Assembly: GCA_016712465.1 (NCBI GenBank)
Contig: JADJQZ010000001.1
Coordinates: 4,154,001 to 4,218,000 of the forward strand
Reading direction: 5' to 3'
DNA length: 64,000 nucleotides
Source of the DNA: Candidatus Obscuribacter sp.
Lineage (GTDB): Bacteria; Cyanobacteriota; Vampirovibrionia; Obscuribacterales; Obscuribacteraceae
Positions 26,404 through 36,207 of this stretch are shown here, piece after piece. Below the pieces are notes generated by a model. It made no database searches. It was not told the DNA's origin and saw only the letters and a list, made by a program, of their open reading frames with translations. A program made the position numbers and the translations under genes. Positions within the stretch are counted from its first letter, which is position 1, and the number at the start of each line of letters is the position of its first letter.

Positions 26404-27423
26404 GTGCCCGAGATAAACAATATGCCAGATGCTGGCGACACGGCTTTTCAAAACGGTGACTTTTCAGCCGCCGAAGTCTACTTTCAAGAACAATTGCAAA
26501 CGGCAAGCCAGAGGGATGACACAGAACGGCGAAATAGCCTCGTCCAGCGCCTGGCTCGCACTTTAATCTGCCAGCGCAAATACGCAGAAGCGGAGCAGCT
26601 TTTTGAGTCCTTTCCACAGCCTGCGTCCCTTGTTCATGCCGTTCACGTTTCCATTCTGGGCGAAACGATCGGTGCCGGGAATTTTCAGAAAGCCTGTACG
26701 CTCTTTAAAAACGTAATCGGGGAAGAGCCAGTAACAAACACTTTGAACATGCTCAACGCCAGGGCGGCCAACCACGAAGCTCTCACAGTCAAATGCGAGC
26801 TCTATACAGAGCTATTCAATTGGAATTGGTTTGATCCGATAGCCGGACAATTCTTCCAACATTTCGCGACTATCCTGGCTAACAGGTTACGTAAGGAAGA
26901 GCATTACCAAACCGCCGCCGAAATTTTCGAAGAACTGAGCCTGCTTCTTCCAGGCAATCCATTTGCTCTAGCCTGCTTGTTAGAAGTACAGATGGAGACA
27001 GGCGATTACTTAAAAGCAATGACTACTCTAAACAATCTAAAACACAGACTGAAGGCGAATAACGAAGCCGACGCCACCTTCTTTGAAATTGTAGGGCTTT
27101 GCTACGAAGCCGAACTATCGGCCGTGCAAGGCGATGAGAGGCTTGCCAACAAACTATTTGTGAATGCAATCAACATGGCGAAGATACCTAGTTTTAACGC
27201 CTGGCTGGTACAGGACTGGAGCAACGAAATCGAGGCACTGGCAGCAGACAAAGAAGGAAAACTGTGGAGCACTAAACCTCCGGAATCCTTCAACTACGCT
27301 GCGGCCTTGCACTGCCTCCATAGCTACAAAAACTTTCATAACGCATATGGAAGAGCATCATTCTCAGGCCAAATCGAACAGGTGGCTGAGCACATCAAGC
27401 AGTTTGTACCGAGATACGGTTAA
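26404..27423 (+). CDS. TPR-like helical protein
   Basis: 339 residues from a GTG preceded by GGAG. No signal peptide. The protein is helical throughout, with TPR-like units (AFQNGDFSAAEVYFQEQL, KYAEAEQLFESFP, HYQTAAEIFEELSLLLP, DYLKAMTTLNNLKHRLK). No enzymatic motif. It is the first gene after the island and, given the many TPR proteins in this genome, probably an adaptor. Nothing nearby indicates a partner. Confidence 0.65.
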   Translation: MPEINNMPDAGDTAFQNGDFSAAEVYFQEQLQTASQRDDTERRNSLVQRLARTLICQRKYAEAEQLFESFPQPASLVHAVHVSILGETIGAGNFQKACTLFKNVIGEEPVTNTLNMLNARAANHEALTVKCELYTELFNWNWFDPIAGQFFQHFATILANRLRKEEHYQTAAEIFEELSLLLPGNPFALACLLEVQMETGDYLKAMTTLNNLKHRLKANNEADATFFEIVGLCYEAELSAVQGDERLANKLFVNAINMAKIPSFNAWLVQDWSNEIEALAADKEGKLWSTKPPESFNYAAALHCLHSYKNFHNAYGRASFSGQIEQVAEHIKQFVPRYG

Positions 27424-27494
27424 ATTCAAGATAGCGCCTGTGCAGAACAATCGAGAACTTATCTAATGCAGTTGATCAATCTCGAGGCAGTTGC

Positions 27495-28607
27495 TCAAAA
27501 GTTAAAATGACTGCGGTAAGCCAGATCAAGATTCCTGGTGGCAAGGGCCCGGGCACTAGCAGGCGGCTCTTTGAATGTTTTCTGGTAGTAGACAGTAAGC
27601 GCATCAAGGGCTCTGGGGTAAAGACGCTTCAACTGCTCATACTGCTGCCTGTAGACGGCACTTCCCTTACTCCATCTCTTCAAGCCCTTCTCGACTTCTT
27701 CTCTGTTGTTTTTAGGCTGCCCTAAGACCCAGGGTCTGAGCATGAGATTGCCAACTGCCACCCGCGTCTCGCCTCTCAATCTGGCTGTCGGTTGAAGAGT
27801 ACCTTCACTCTGGCTGGGAATGCCGATGATATTGTCGAGTAAGGCAAACATTTCGCGCAGGGGTCCCCTGGGTAAAAGTGCAAGAGGCTCAGCTTCAGGC
27901 GAGAACCTGATGATGCCGACAAGCTCAACCTGTCCGGGAGCAGAAGCTCTGTAGATGGTCCAATCCGGTATGACTTTCTCATTCCGTTGCAGCCAATCAG
28001 AGCGAGGATTAACAGCCACCACATGCTTATTGGTAGGATTGCGAAATAACCACGGGCGGTGCCACAAATCTCGATAGACAATGTAAGCACCGGCCATCTT
28101 CTTATTCTCTACCTGGCCGCTATCACCTGATTCATTCACCAGGGCTTCTACTTTGTTGACCGGCATATTCGCGTCTACACAGTAGAGGTCAAACCAATCG
28201 CCCTGCCAGTTCATGGGTTTCTGCCCCACCACGAAACGACTTCCGCCCTCTACGTCTTTCTGCTTGAATATGCGGTGACGCTCACCGGCCGGATTATCAG
28301 CTTCAATATAGGTAGAATCGAACCAGAAGGCACAGTCACTCTCGCAGTCACGGTAGTTAGGAAGAGGACCAAGAATGACACCGAGCTTGGCTTTCCCTAC
28401 AGGCTGGCAGTCCTCACTGAACTCCGGGGCAGTGCCGTTAAAGAGCAGCCTGGCAGCATTCAGCACCTGATTGCATTCCGGCAAAGAATATTTAGAATCA
28501 AGCTTGGGCCAGGCTGAATGAGACTGGGGGCTGGCTTCTGCCCTGGCAGTCACTAGAAAGAGCAAACTTGCACAAATCGGCAGAACTCCAAATCTCTGAA
28601 ATTTCAT
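27495..28607 (-). CDS. Secreted protein of unknown function
   Basis: The ATG at 28607 is chosen over an upstream one at 28691 because it gives a normal signal peptide (VLPICASLLFLVTARAEA) and has GGAGG just upstream. 370 residues. The mature part has four or more cysteines (ECNQVLNAARLL, YRDCESDCAFW) and Trp-rich segments (MNWQGDWFDLYCVD), suggesting a folded, disulfide-bonded periplasmic or extracellular protein. No family recognised. It is divergent from the LptF/G gene. Confidence 0.65.
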   Translation of the reverse strand: MKFQRFGVLPICASLLFLVTARAEASPQSHSAWPKLDSKYSLPECNQVLNAARLLFNGTAPEFSEDCQPVGKAKLGVILGPLPNYRDCESDCAFWFDSTYIEADNPAGERHRIFKQKDVEGGSRFVVGQKPMNWQGDWFDLYCVDANMPVNKVEALVNESGDSGQVENKKMAGAYIVYRDLWHRPWLFRNPTNKHVVAVNPRSDWLQRNEKVIPDWTIYRASAPGQVELVGIIRFSPEAEPLALLPRGPLREMFALLDNIIGIPSQSEGTLQPTARLRGETRVAVGNLMLRPWVLGQPKNNREEVEKGLKRWSKGSAVYRQQYEQLKRLYPRALDALTVYYQKTFKEPPASARALATRNLDLAYRSHFNF

Positions 28608-28966
28608 AAGCCTCCAACAACATCCCGGCGACAGAACCATACACATGATGGGAAGTCCCCTACCGGTAGCCCAAGGCCTGGGCACAGACACAGGCTCGCC
28701 TTCTTCCTTAACTATTGGCTACTGGAAACCATCAGGCAGATACGCTAGTCTAGAGCAGTTCAAAAGACTATCTCCATGGCGACTTCCACTATCTTTGACA
28801 TCATTTTGCTTCCAGACACCACGGCAAAGCACCATTTTTCACAATGGTGCCGGAGGCACCTCCCTTGGCGGCACCCAAGCATGGAGATAGCAGAGCGAAA
28901 AAGGCAATTCCCCGGGCGCGCACAACTATCTACCGCCCATGTCATTTTTTTAGTCGGGTGCTTGCA

Positions 28967-30058
28967 ATGACTTTGTTCGACCGTTATGTCGTCAGAGAAA
29001 CCTTGCAGGTACTCTTGATCGGTACCCTTGCCATAATCGGTATCTTTTTTGGCACCGCCGAGTTTACCAATGTTCTCAATTTGATGAACGAGACCGGTTT
29101 GCCCCTGCATACGGTATTCTCCGTTATGCTCTTACAACTTCCGACCGGACTTATCTTCTGCATGCCGGCCGGAGTGGTGGTGGCAGTTATGCTTGTACTT
29201 CAGCGCCAGAACAGAGACTCCGAAGTGGTGGCATTACAGCTTCAAGGCATTCCACTCAGAAGAGTATTGATGCCATTTCTCGCCCTTGGTCTCATTTCTA
29301 CAAGCATTGCCTTTGCCGTAAGCGAAAATCTCGCACCACAATCACGAGACCTATCACGGCGGCTCGTCACCCTGGCCACCCGCAAGGCCGACAGACCCTT
29401 CGCCAACCGCAGCGAAATCAGACTGGAGAAAGAAAAAGACAAACTCTCCAACATCATTGTGATCGCACAGGGCAAAGGTCGGACCGTAGAAGGCTTTGTC
29501 GATTTAGATCTGAGCGACAAGAACATGATTAAGTTAATCTGGGCAGAATCTGCCAGGTGGGGCGACTACGTTTGGACACTTCACAACGGACGGATTTTCG
29601 AACTTTTCTCCAGCACCAACCCCGGCACGCAATTCAAGTTCACAACCATGACGGTCTCCGACATGCTAAACGCAGAAGATCTGCTCAGTGACATGAACAA
29701 GACCACCCTCGATAAGACCAGCAGTGAGCTGAGAGCCGATATCGATATGCTCAAGAAAGCCGGAATCAAGGTGCCGCCCTATCTGTACTTCCAGTATTAC
29801 AGACGTTTTTCCAATCCCCTCAGTTGCCTGTTGCTGGTACTGGCAGCAGCACCGATGGTGCTCTTCAACAAAAGGAAGCGCGCCGACTTCTCAATGATTT
29901 ACGGGGGCACCGTGGTGCTAGGATTCTTCTTAATGCAGGAAATCAGTATGGCTCTGGTCGTGAACGGCCGCATCGATCCGCTGCTTGCTGCCTGGCTACC
30001 CGTTACCGCATTAGGCTCACTGGGACTTTCCCTGACAGCCATATTGAGTCGGTCGTAG
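28967..30058 (+). CDS. LptF/LptG-family lipopolysaccharide transport permease
   Basis: Inner-membrane subunit of the LptB2FG ABC machine that pulls LPS out of the membrane. 363 residues from the ATG at 28967 (an upstream frame-open start at 28844 is unlikely). The protein has the YjgP/YjgQ layout: two TM helices at the N-terminus (LLIGTLAIIGIFFGTAEF and a second near residue 60-80), a third near 100-120, a periplasmic jellyroll-like domain (about 150-265), and three C-terminal helices with the SCLLLVLAAAPMVLFNKRKR loop. F and G cannot be told apart here. With lpxI it supports an LPS outer membrane. Confidence 0.88.
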   Translation: MTLFDRYVVRETLQVLLIGTLAIIGIFFGTAEFTNVLNLMNETGLPLHTVFSVMLLQLPTGLIFCMPAGVVVAVMLVLQRQNRDSEVVALQLQGIPLRRVLMPFLALGLISTSIAFAVSENLAPQSRDLSRRLVTLATRKADRPFANRSEIRLEKEKDKLSNIIVIAQGKGRTVEGFVDLDLSDKNMIKLIWAESARWGDYVWTLHNGRIFELFSSTNPGTQFKFTTMTVSDMLNAEDLLSDMNKTTLDKTSSELRADIDMLKKAGIKVPPYLYFQYYRRFSNPLSCLLLVLAAAPMVLFNKRKRADFSMIYGGTVVLGFFLMQEISMALVVNGRIDPLLAAWLPVTALGSLGLSLTAILSRS

Positions 30059-30072
30059 ATGATAATGGTAGT

Positions 30073-30480
30073 TCACAACTGAAGCCCCAGTTCATCCAGG
30101 CATTCTCTCAGTTCAACGCTATCGTAATCACGCAGATTCATCCGTCGAAAGCCAGGCCACTCCGGTATCTTCTCCTGTGCTTCCGGCCAAAGCACAGTCA
30201 ACCTATCCGGAACCTTTCCCTGAAACCATAGCCCGGCCCGAGCAGCAGACAAACGCAAGATCGATGATCGACAATCCTGATGCTCTTGCAAATCATGATA
30301 GTTCTCTTCCGTGTACTCATCCCCGTCGAAAGAAGACAATGGCGGACCAGTTGGATGTTCATCAAGCCATAGTATGCAGTTAAACGGCTCATAGCTGAGA
30401 GTTAGTCTGGCAGAAGCATCAAAACGCAAAGACTGATACTTAACAAGGCACGAATCACAAAGAACAAAGTGCACGGTCAT
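30073..30480 (-). CDS. Unknown small acidic protein
   Basis: 135 residues, no signal peptide. The N-terminus MTVHFVLCDSCLVKYQSLRFD has a CxxC pair, and the middle is rich in Asp, Glu and Tyr (DGDEYTEENYHDLQEHQD). The pattern of hydrophobic positions and lack of repeats suggest a real folded protein. It is convergent with the LptF/G gene, 14 bases away. I do not recognise the family. Confidence 0.5.
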   Translation of the reverse strand: MTVHFVLCDSCLVKYQSLRFDASARLTLSYEPFNCILWLDEHPTGPPLSSFDGDEYTEENYHDLQEHQDCRSSILRLSAARAGLWFQGKVPDRLTVLWPEAQEKIPEWPGFRRMNLRDYDSVELRECLDELGLQL

Positions 30481-30685
30481 CGAGAAGATCCTCTAGCTAT
30501 TAACCACAATTCCAGTAAAGGCTCACCCTCGACTCTAGTCCAACAGAAACTGAACATTCCCATTATTGCTCAAAAAGCAAGCTAGTCTTCACCAGCCTGA
30601 ATCATTAACCGCAATCAGTTAACGCTCCTACGTCTCAAACCGGCAACGCCCCATCCGGGCGGAAGTTCCGCAGAAAAGAGCAATT

Positions 30686-32816
30686 GTCGGGTAAGAAATG
30701 AGGCGTCGCCGCCTCATTTCTCCCCTAAGAACCGGACGTGAAGATTACCCTTCATCCGGCTCAAGCCCTCAGCATCGACTTGACGGCACTAGCGATGGAG
30801 TCGGGTTCGGCAGACCTTCGGTGATAGCCTGCGCGACGAGCAGCCCAGTAATTGCGGAGGACCGGGTCATCGGGACTGGCTGAGCCTATTACTTTGCGGT
30901 GACGTTGGATTTTCACCTTGCCTATGTTGATTAGGTAGTGAATTTGTCCATTTGGTGTCTTTGCAAAGAAGGTCCAGTCAAGCCCTTCGCAGGTACAGAA
31001 GTACTTGTTTTTGACCCAGGCTTTGCTTTTGGCAGGATGCCTACGCAGGCACCATCTCCAGATTTGTTTCCAGATATGGTTTTGTACCGATTGGAAGATC
31101 TGCGAACTGACAGCATACTTGTAGTACTGCGCCCATCCTCGCAAAATCGGATTCAGGTGGTAGATGACCACCCGGGGTTCGACAGAGCGATTTCTCCGTA
31201 GCCATTCATTAATGGATTGGACCAGCTTCTGAGCCTTTTCTTTCTGTGGTTTGACAAGGCACTTTCCACTGTAATGTCTGATGTTGAAACCAAGGAAGTT
31301 GAACCCATCTAGGATGGAGGCAATTTTGGTTTTTTCATCATTCAGTTCCAATCCTCTGGCTGAGAGCCAGAATTGAATAGCTGGAAGGATGGAAATGAGG
31401 TCTTCTCTGGAGCGAGCGGTAACAACAAAGTCGTCTGCATATCGAATGAATCCGAATTTAGCAGGAAGCGCCTCTTGAAGCCCATCGAGAGCGATGTTAG
31501 CTAAAAGAGGGGAAATTACTCCACCTTGCTGAGTACCAGCCTGCGTTTCCAGGAAAGTCTCATTTTCTACAAAGCCGGCTTTGAGCCATGCTTTAATCAG
31601 TCCGCGAGCCGGGGTAGGTCCCAGCTTACGGAGGATGAAATCATGGTCAATATTGTCAAATGCGCCTTTTATGTCGGCGTCCAGTACCCATCTGTCTTTG
31701 CTCACCTTTTTAAGGCGGTTCCAACATTGCTCGATGGCATCATGAGCACTGCGCCCCGGTCTGAAGCCGTAGCTGTGGGACTCGAAGCGAGCCTCCCAGC
31801 TAGGTTCCAGGGCATTTTTGACAATTGCCTGGGCGGCGCGGTTTTTCACTGTTAGAATGCCTAGTGGTCTTGATTTACCGCCGGGCTTTGGGATGTACAG
31901 TCTCACAGCAGGCTGTGCTCTCCAAGCCTTCAGCTCTAATAGTTGATTAACCAGTCTCATGCGAGATTTTGCGGTAAGATACACCCGGTTGTCGATTCCG
32001 GGTGTTTTCTTCCCTTCGTTCTCTTGAGTGACTTTGCGCACAGACAGGAGCAGGTTTGCATAGCTGCGCAGCATCAGTTTCATGAGGCTTCTGACCTTAT
32101 TCCACTGACCGTTTTGTGTAGCACGGAATATTCTTTGTCTTAGTTTTCTGACCTTAGACTCGATGGAGCGCCAGTTTATGGCGTACCAATCAGAGTCTGG
32201 TCCGATGAGTCCGATGCCCCTGGGGCTCTATCTTTTGTCATCGTTCGATTTCCTTACTTAGATATCCGTCGAGGACCAGCTGGAAGTCTGCAATCTTTCG
32301 ATTTGGGCAAGAGCCCTATCCGCCCCATTACAGGGCGGCATTCGTTTTTCCAGCCTCCTATGCCCGCTGGGTAATTAGCCATTCCTTGCGGTCTGGTTAC
32401 TCTGGAGTGCCAGAGAACTCATCGGGTTTACTGTGTTGAGGAAGGTAGACCAACAGCCAGTTAGGACCTCATCTATACCCCGGCGGGAGTGTAGGCACCG
32501 TGCACCTGGGACGTGAAACCCAGACGCCAACCCGCTTACCCTTTTGGTTTTGGTGTATCAGCCTTATTTCACCAATCGAAACTTACGAGGCTCCAGCGAT
32601 GATTCGCTTACGCTAATCCTTCTGGCTTTTCCCTGAGCAGTAGGCTTCTCTAGGCTCGAAGCTTCCCGCCTTTCGTCTCCTGCTAACGCCAATTTCATTG
32701 CTTACTATCGACGCGGAGCGAGTACATGACTCGTCTTACGTGGGAACAGGAAAGGTGCTATCCCGGAAAGATTTAATGTACTTTCAATCCATTTCCTTCC
32801 TCCTTTCACATCGCAC
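30686..32816 (-). mobile_element. Group II intron (chloroplast-like class), 2.13 kb
   Basis: On the minus strand the intron starts with GTGCG at 32816-32812 and ends with AC at 30687-30686. Domain V is a textbook 34-nt hairpin at 30762-30729 (GAGCCGGAU... / ...GUCCGGUUC) and domain VI follows at 30728-30686. The long structured 5' region (32816-32242) would be domains I-III. A candidate EBS1 (TCACG at 32516-32512, minus strand) pairs with CGTGA ending the 5' exon at 32817, which supports this 5' boundary. The insertion is between genes, not inside a recognisable one. Confidence 0.85.
30761..32241 (-). pseudogene. Group II intron reverse transcriptase/maturase, N-terminal frameshift and no HNH domain
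   Basis: From the ATG at 32241, codons 1-19 read MTKDRAPGAS..., as in this family, but hit TAA at 32178-32176. The proper continuation (DSDWYAINWRSIESKVRKLRQRIF) lies in another frame, so a one-base change near 32190-32205 breaks the gene. The remaining frame has RT domains with PGID, the catalytic YADD (215-218 of the ATG-32083 frame), GTQQGGVISPLL, and maturase domain X. The end follows NYWAARRAGYH and overlaps domain V by 2 bases; the usual C-terminal HNH endonuclease with its cysteine pairs is missing. Confidence 0.82.
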
Positions 32817-32933
32817 TCACGAATTTTTCACAACTCATCCTTATACTCAGACAAACAGCCGAATTACCAGCACTTCACCCCGGTATTCTGAATTCGGCAA
32901 TCCCCCTGACTTACCAGAAAAACACAATTTCTT

Positions 32934-34205
32934 ATGACCAAGAATAACGGCGAAGCCTCGTATTGCGAGGCACAACCTCGGACTGAAGCCCGAGAGAATT
33001 TCACCCCCATACAGCAACCTGAGTGGGGCAATATATCGCGGCAATGCCTGGCAGACAACTCCGTGTGGCAGACAGCCCGGGGCGGTCAAGGCGGCGATCC
33101 CACCCTTGATAGAGTAGCTCTATCATCAGGCTTTCTTCAATTTGGCTCAATCAACGACTTAACCGGCAAGCAGTGCAAGCCGGGAGAGCCGATTAATATG
33201 TGTAAGCCTGGGGAAACAGAGATGTCCACGCCGGAAGCCGGCGCCAGGGCCACCGACAACAGCCCTCAGAGTAAAGCGGCGGCACTCTTCGACAAAAGCA
33301 CCACCGATGAGCAAAAGCTGGCTACGGTGCGCGAGCTAGCCAATTCAGGCGTTAAGACACTGAACTACCGCGATGAATCCGGCAACGAACACAAACTTCG
33401 GCTGGAAACCCTGAATGGCAGAAGCGGCAATCAAATGGTACACATGTTTGCCAGCGGCGCTGATGGCCGGGAGCAAATCGCCCTGAGAGGTATTGCCAAA
33501 GCCGATGGTTCCTTCGAAAGGCAAAAGGACCGCAGAGGCAACTATGTAGACTTCAAAGGTAAGGGATTCTCTGACATCGGATCGGAGAAACCAGAATCCT
33601 TGAATGTGGATGCGTCCGGTCCTACCAAACACGAGCGCAGGGAAATGTCGCCGCCGGCCAAGCGAGAGCAGCAACGGACTTTAAGAGACATGGCAAACGA
33701 GAGTTCGGATAGTACCAGACCGGTAGCCAAACCTGGCTCAATTGACAGATCTCGTTTCGATGCCGAGTTGAAAGACCCGAAAGTGATGGCTGCCTTCGCC
33801 GGCAGGCTGCATTCCGAAGTGGGCTCTCAAGGACCGGCTGCACACGTGGCATTTGCCGAAAAGGTCATGAACCGAGCAACCTCTCGAAACCAGACCCTCA
33901 TGCAAGCCCTGAGCGGCAGTTACTATCCAACCCACCATCCCGGCCGCTCCAACAATCCCAAATACATTGAAGCCATTACTAAAGCCTGGAAAGAGGGCAC
34001 CGATACCACGTTAGGAGCCACAGGCAATGCCTCCGGCAAAGTCGGCTTCGGGGTAAAAGGCGGCTATTATGATGCAAATCGGCACTGGGTTTCACCAAAC
34101 CAAACCGTGCGGATTAACGGCGAAAGATTCGGCTACGAACAGACAGACATCAACAGGGGCTGGCTGAAAAAGTATGAACAGCTCAAAATTGGTTCCCGGG
34201 TATAG
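32934..34205 (+). CDS. Secreted-type protein with a SleB/cell-wall-hydrolase-like C-terminus
   Basis: 423 residues. The first ~260 are hydrophilic and low in structure, with no clear signal peptide. The C-terminal ~150 (AGRLHSEVGSQGPAAHVAFAEKVMNRA...YYPTHHP...GFGVKGGYY) resemble SleB/Hydrolase_2 cell-wall hydrolases: Glu in the EVG segment sits where the catalytic Glu is expected, and the A-x-x-V-x-N-R helix follows. Peptidoglycan cleavage is inferred. The start lies 117 bases beyond the intron 5' end, so the intron may have changed its upstream region. The GNAT gene follows on the same strand. Confidence 0.5.
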   Translation: MTKNNGEASYCEAQPRTEARENFTPIQQPEWGNISRQCLADNSVWQTARGGQGGDPTLDRVALSSGFLQFGSINDLTGKQCKPGEPINMCKPGETEMSTPEAGARATDNSPQSKAAALFDKSTTDEQKLATVRELANSGVKTLNYRDESGNEHKLRLETLNGRSGNQMVHMFASGADGREQIALRGIAKADGSFERQKDRRGNYVDFKGKGFSDIGSEKPESLNVDASGPTKHERREMSPPAKREQQRTLRDMANESSDSTRPVAKPGSIDRSRFDAELKDPKVMAAFAGRLHSEVGSQGPAAHVAFAEKVMNRATSRNQTLMQALSGSYYPTHHPGRSNNPKYIEAITKAWKEGTDTTLGATGNASGKVGFGVKGGYYDANRHWVSPNQTVRINGERFGYEQTDINRGWLKKYEQLKIGSRV

Positions 34206-34401
34206 AAGACCTTCGAACGACCAAAATCTATAGGAAAAGCGGCTAGCGGAGAGAGACTTTTGAAGAGCTGGGCGAGTTTAGGCCTCGGGCTCTGCGTAGA
34301 CTCCCCATTTGCACGGCACATTAAATATGGCACCCTGCTTGCACCGGCAATATGCATCCCCGATAAGCCGGATAGCCAACTCAAAGCGTGGAGCAACACC
34401 T

Positions 34402-35145
34402 ATGTCCGGCGCCGCCGCCATAAAAGGTCTGGCAACCCTAGGCAAATCAGCACTGGAAACAGGGCTGGGTCAAACGGCACTGGCTGAAATTAAGGAAGGC
34501 GCAGCAGTCGTAGCAGCCAAAGCCGGCGTGAAATTATCGCAAGAAGCCATGGAAATTGGTGCCATGGAAATCGGTGCCGGTACGGCCTCCAAAGGCACAA
34601 TCCAAACCATGTCCGATCTCTTCCGGCGCCATCCCGGTGAAGTGGTCACGGCGGTGCCGCGCCGGTACCTTGGCGGCGGAGGAGACGGCATCAAAGCCCA
34701 CACTCTATCAATCGACATTTTGCATCCCGATGAGCTTTTCACCCGCGTTGCCACCCAGAGGCAAAACGCCAATTTGTTTGGAAAGCAATTGGAAAACGGC
34801 ATCGAAACCCGCCGTCTGCACTACCTCAACGTAAATGAGGCGCGCGAACAGGCCCATGTAACTCTGTCCCTGGGCAATCGCATTGCCGGAATCGGAGGGG
34901 TGCGCTCCAACCGCATGGATCCAACCGAACTCTGGGTCGACCACATTTCGGTGGAAGCTAAACATCAGGGCAAAGGCTATGCCAGGCATATCATTGAATC
35001 AATTTATGACTACGCCCAGCGCCGGAATCAGCAAGTAGTGCCAAGCGGGTTCACCACCATGGGTCAGAGACTGAAGCCTATCTTTATGGAAATGAACGAA
35101 CGCTATCCCAGTGCCGCATCACCTTTGCCCTTCCGTAATTTCTAG
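34402..35145 (+). CDS. GNAT-family N-acetyltransferase with an N-terminal extension
   Basis: The ATG at 34402 is chosen because GGAG lies 8 bases upstream. 247 residues. The first ~60 are alanine/glycine-rich (IKGLATLGKSALETGLG). The C-terminal ~110 match the GNAT fold: a beta strand with LGNRIAGIGGVRSN, then WVDHISVEAKHQGKGYARHIIESIYDYA with the acetyl-CoA-binding Q-G-K-G-Y-A loop. Acceptor unknown. The N-terminal extension is shared in style with other lineage-specific proteins here (compare 3280-4656). Confidence 0.75.
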   Translation: MSGAAAIKGLATLGKSALETGLGQTALAEIKEGAAVVAAKAGVKLSQEAMEIGAMEIGAGTASKGTIQTMSDLFRRHPGEVVTAVPRRYLGGGGDGIKAHTLSIDILHPDELFTRVATQRQNANLFGKQLENGIETRRLHYLNVNEAREQAHVTLSLGNRIAGIGGVRSNRMDPTELWVDHISVEAKHQGKGYARHIIESIYDYAQRRNQQVVPSGFTTMGQRLKPIFMEMNERYPSAASPLPFRNF

Positions 35146-35354
35146 GACAACTGTTCAAGTTTAGCGAGATTACGCCGACAGGCTTTTGCACCTGCCAAGA
35201 GACTATGCAATCGTTCCGGCTATAGGCAAACCGCTCAATATTGCATACAATCTATAGCTTGCAGGCTCGCAGAGAAGCTCAAACTGCCGGTGACAACTTA
35301 CCTGGCGGTAGAAATAGACAGCCGGGGCTTGCTTTGCAAAAGAGGGCATAAATC

Positions 35355-36128
35355 ATGACTGAGATGGACTCTCTGAAACGTTGGCGGGCACGCATTGCCG
35401 TCGCGCATATGGCATATGATGCCGGTTATTACAACCAGGCGATCAGACACTTTAGACTGGCACTGGAACTGGCTCAAACAGCCGAACTGGACGAAACACT
35501 AAAAGCTAGAAGCCAATCCGGTCTGGCTAAATCACTGGCCGCTCTGGGAAAATTCGAAGAAGCGGAGCGCCTGATACGCTCGGCATTACAAATCGATGAA
35601 AGCGTCAGCGAAGCAATTGTGGAGCAGGCCGAAGACTATCACCAACTTGCACTTCTTTGCTGGAGAAGTGGGCGAAACAGCGAATCAATGTCGTTTGCCC
35701 AGAAAGCCTTTGATCTGGCTCAGAAGGCAGGAACCGCTGCCCCTGACGATCTGAAAGCAAAGCTATTGAAACACTTCGCAGTTCTTGCAGAACAATCGGG
35801 CGACTTCGCGGAAACGGAACGCTGCCTGAATCGGGCTGTAGAGTTCATAGAGGGAAGCAACCAGCTCGGCAAAAACAGCATGATCTACGGTGACGTACTT
35901 CTGGTGAAAGTGCTCTTTCTGGCCGAGCAGGGGCGCTTTGATGAGGCGGCGGAGCTTTATCCCTATGCCATGCAGATTGTGGCCCTCACTAGAGGCGTCT
36001 CACACCCGAGGGTGGAAGAAGCCATGAAGATCTTCCAGGAAATGGATTCAAAAGATACCCATCCGAACGATGAAAAACTCATGAAGATGGCCAGCGAAAG
36101 AGATTCCAGCAACCACGGAATTCTTTAG
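35355..36128 (+). CDS. TPR protein
   Basis: 257 residues from ATG at 35355. No signal peptide. It consists of TPR units: AGYYNQAIRHFRLALELAQ, LGKFEEAERLIRSALQID, SGRNSESMSFAQKAFDLAQ, SGDFAETERCLNRAVEFI and QGRFDEAAELYPYAMQI, each about 40-45 residues apart. It resembles the kinesin-light-chain-like TPR proteins common in this type of genome. The neighbour on the other side is a convergent Ser/Thr kinase. It is probably an adaptor. Confidence 0.72.
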   Translation: MTEMDSLKRWRARIAVAHMAYDAGYYNQAIRHFRLALELAQTAELDETLKARSQSGLAKSLAALGKFEEAERLIRSALQIDESVSEAIVEQAEDYHQLALLCWRSGRNSESMSFAQKAFDLAQKAGTAAPDDLKAKLLKHFAVLAEQSGDFAETERCLNRAVEFIEGSNQLGKNSMIYGDVLLVKVLFLAEQGRFDEAAELYPYAMQIVALTRGVSHPRVEEAMKIFQEMDSKDTHPNDEKLMKMASERDSSNHGIL

Positions 36129-36207
36129 GAGACTTTTGACAATACCGGCAAATTACAAACCGAATAACAATTTCGCCGCCTACCGCCTTCCAAACCAACA
36201 TAAACCG

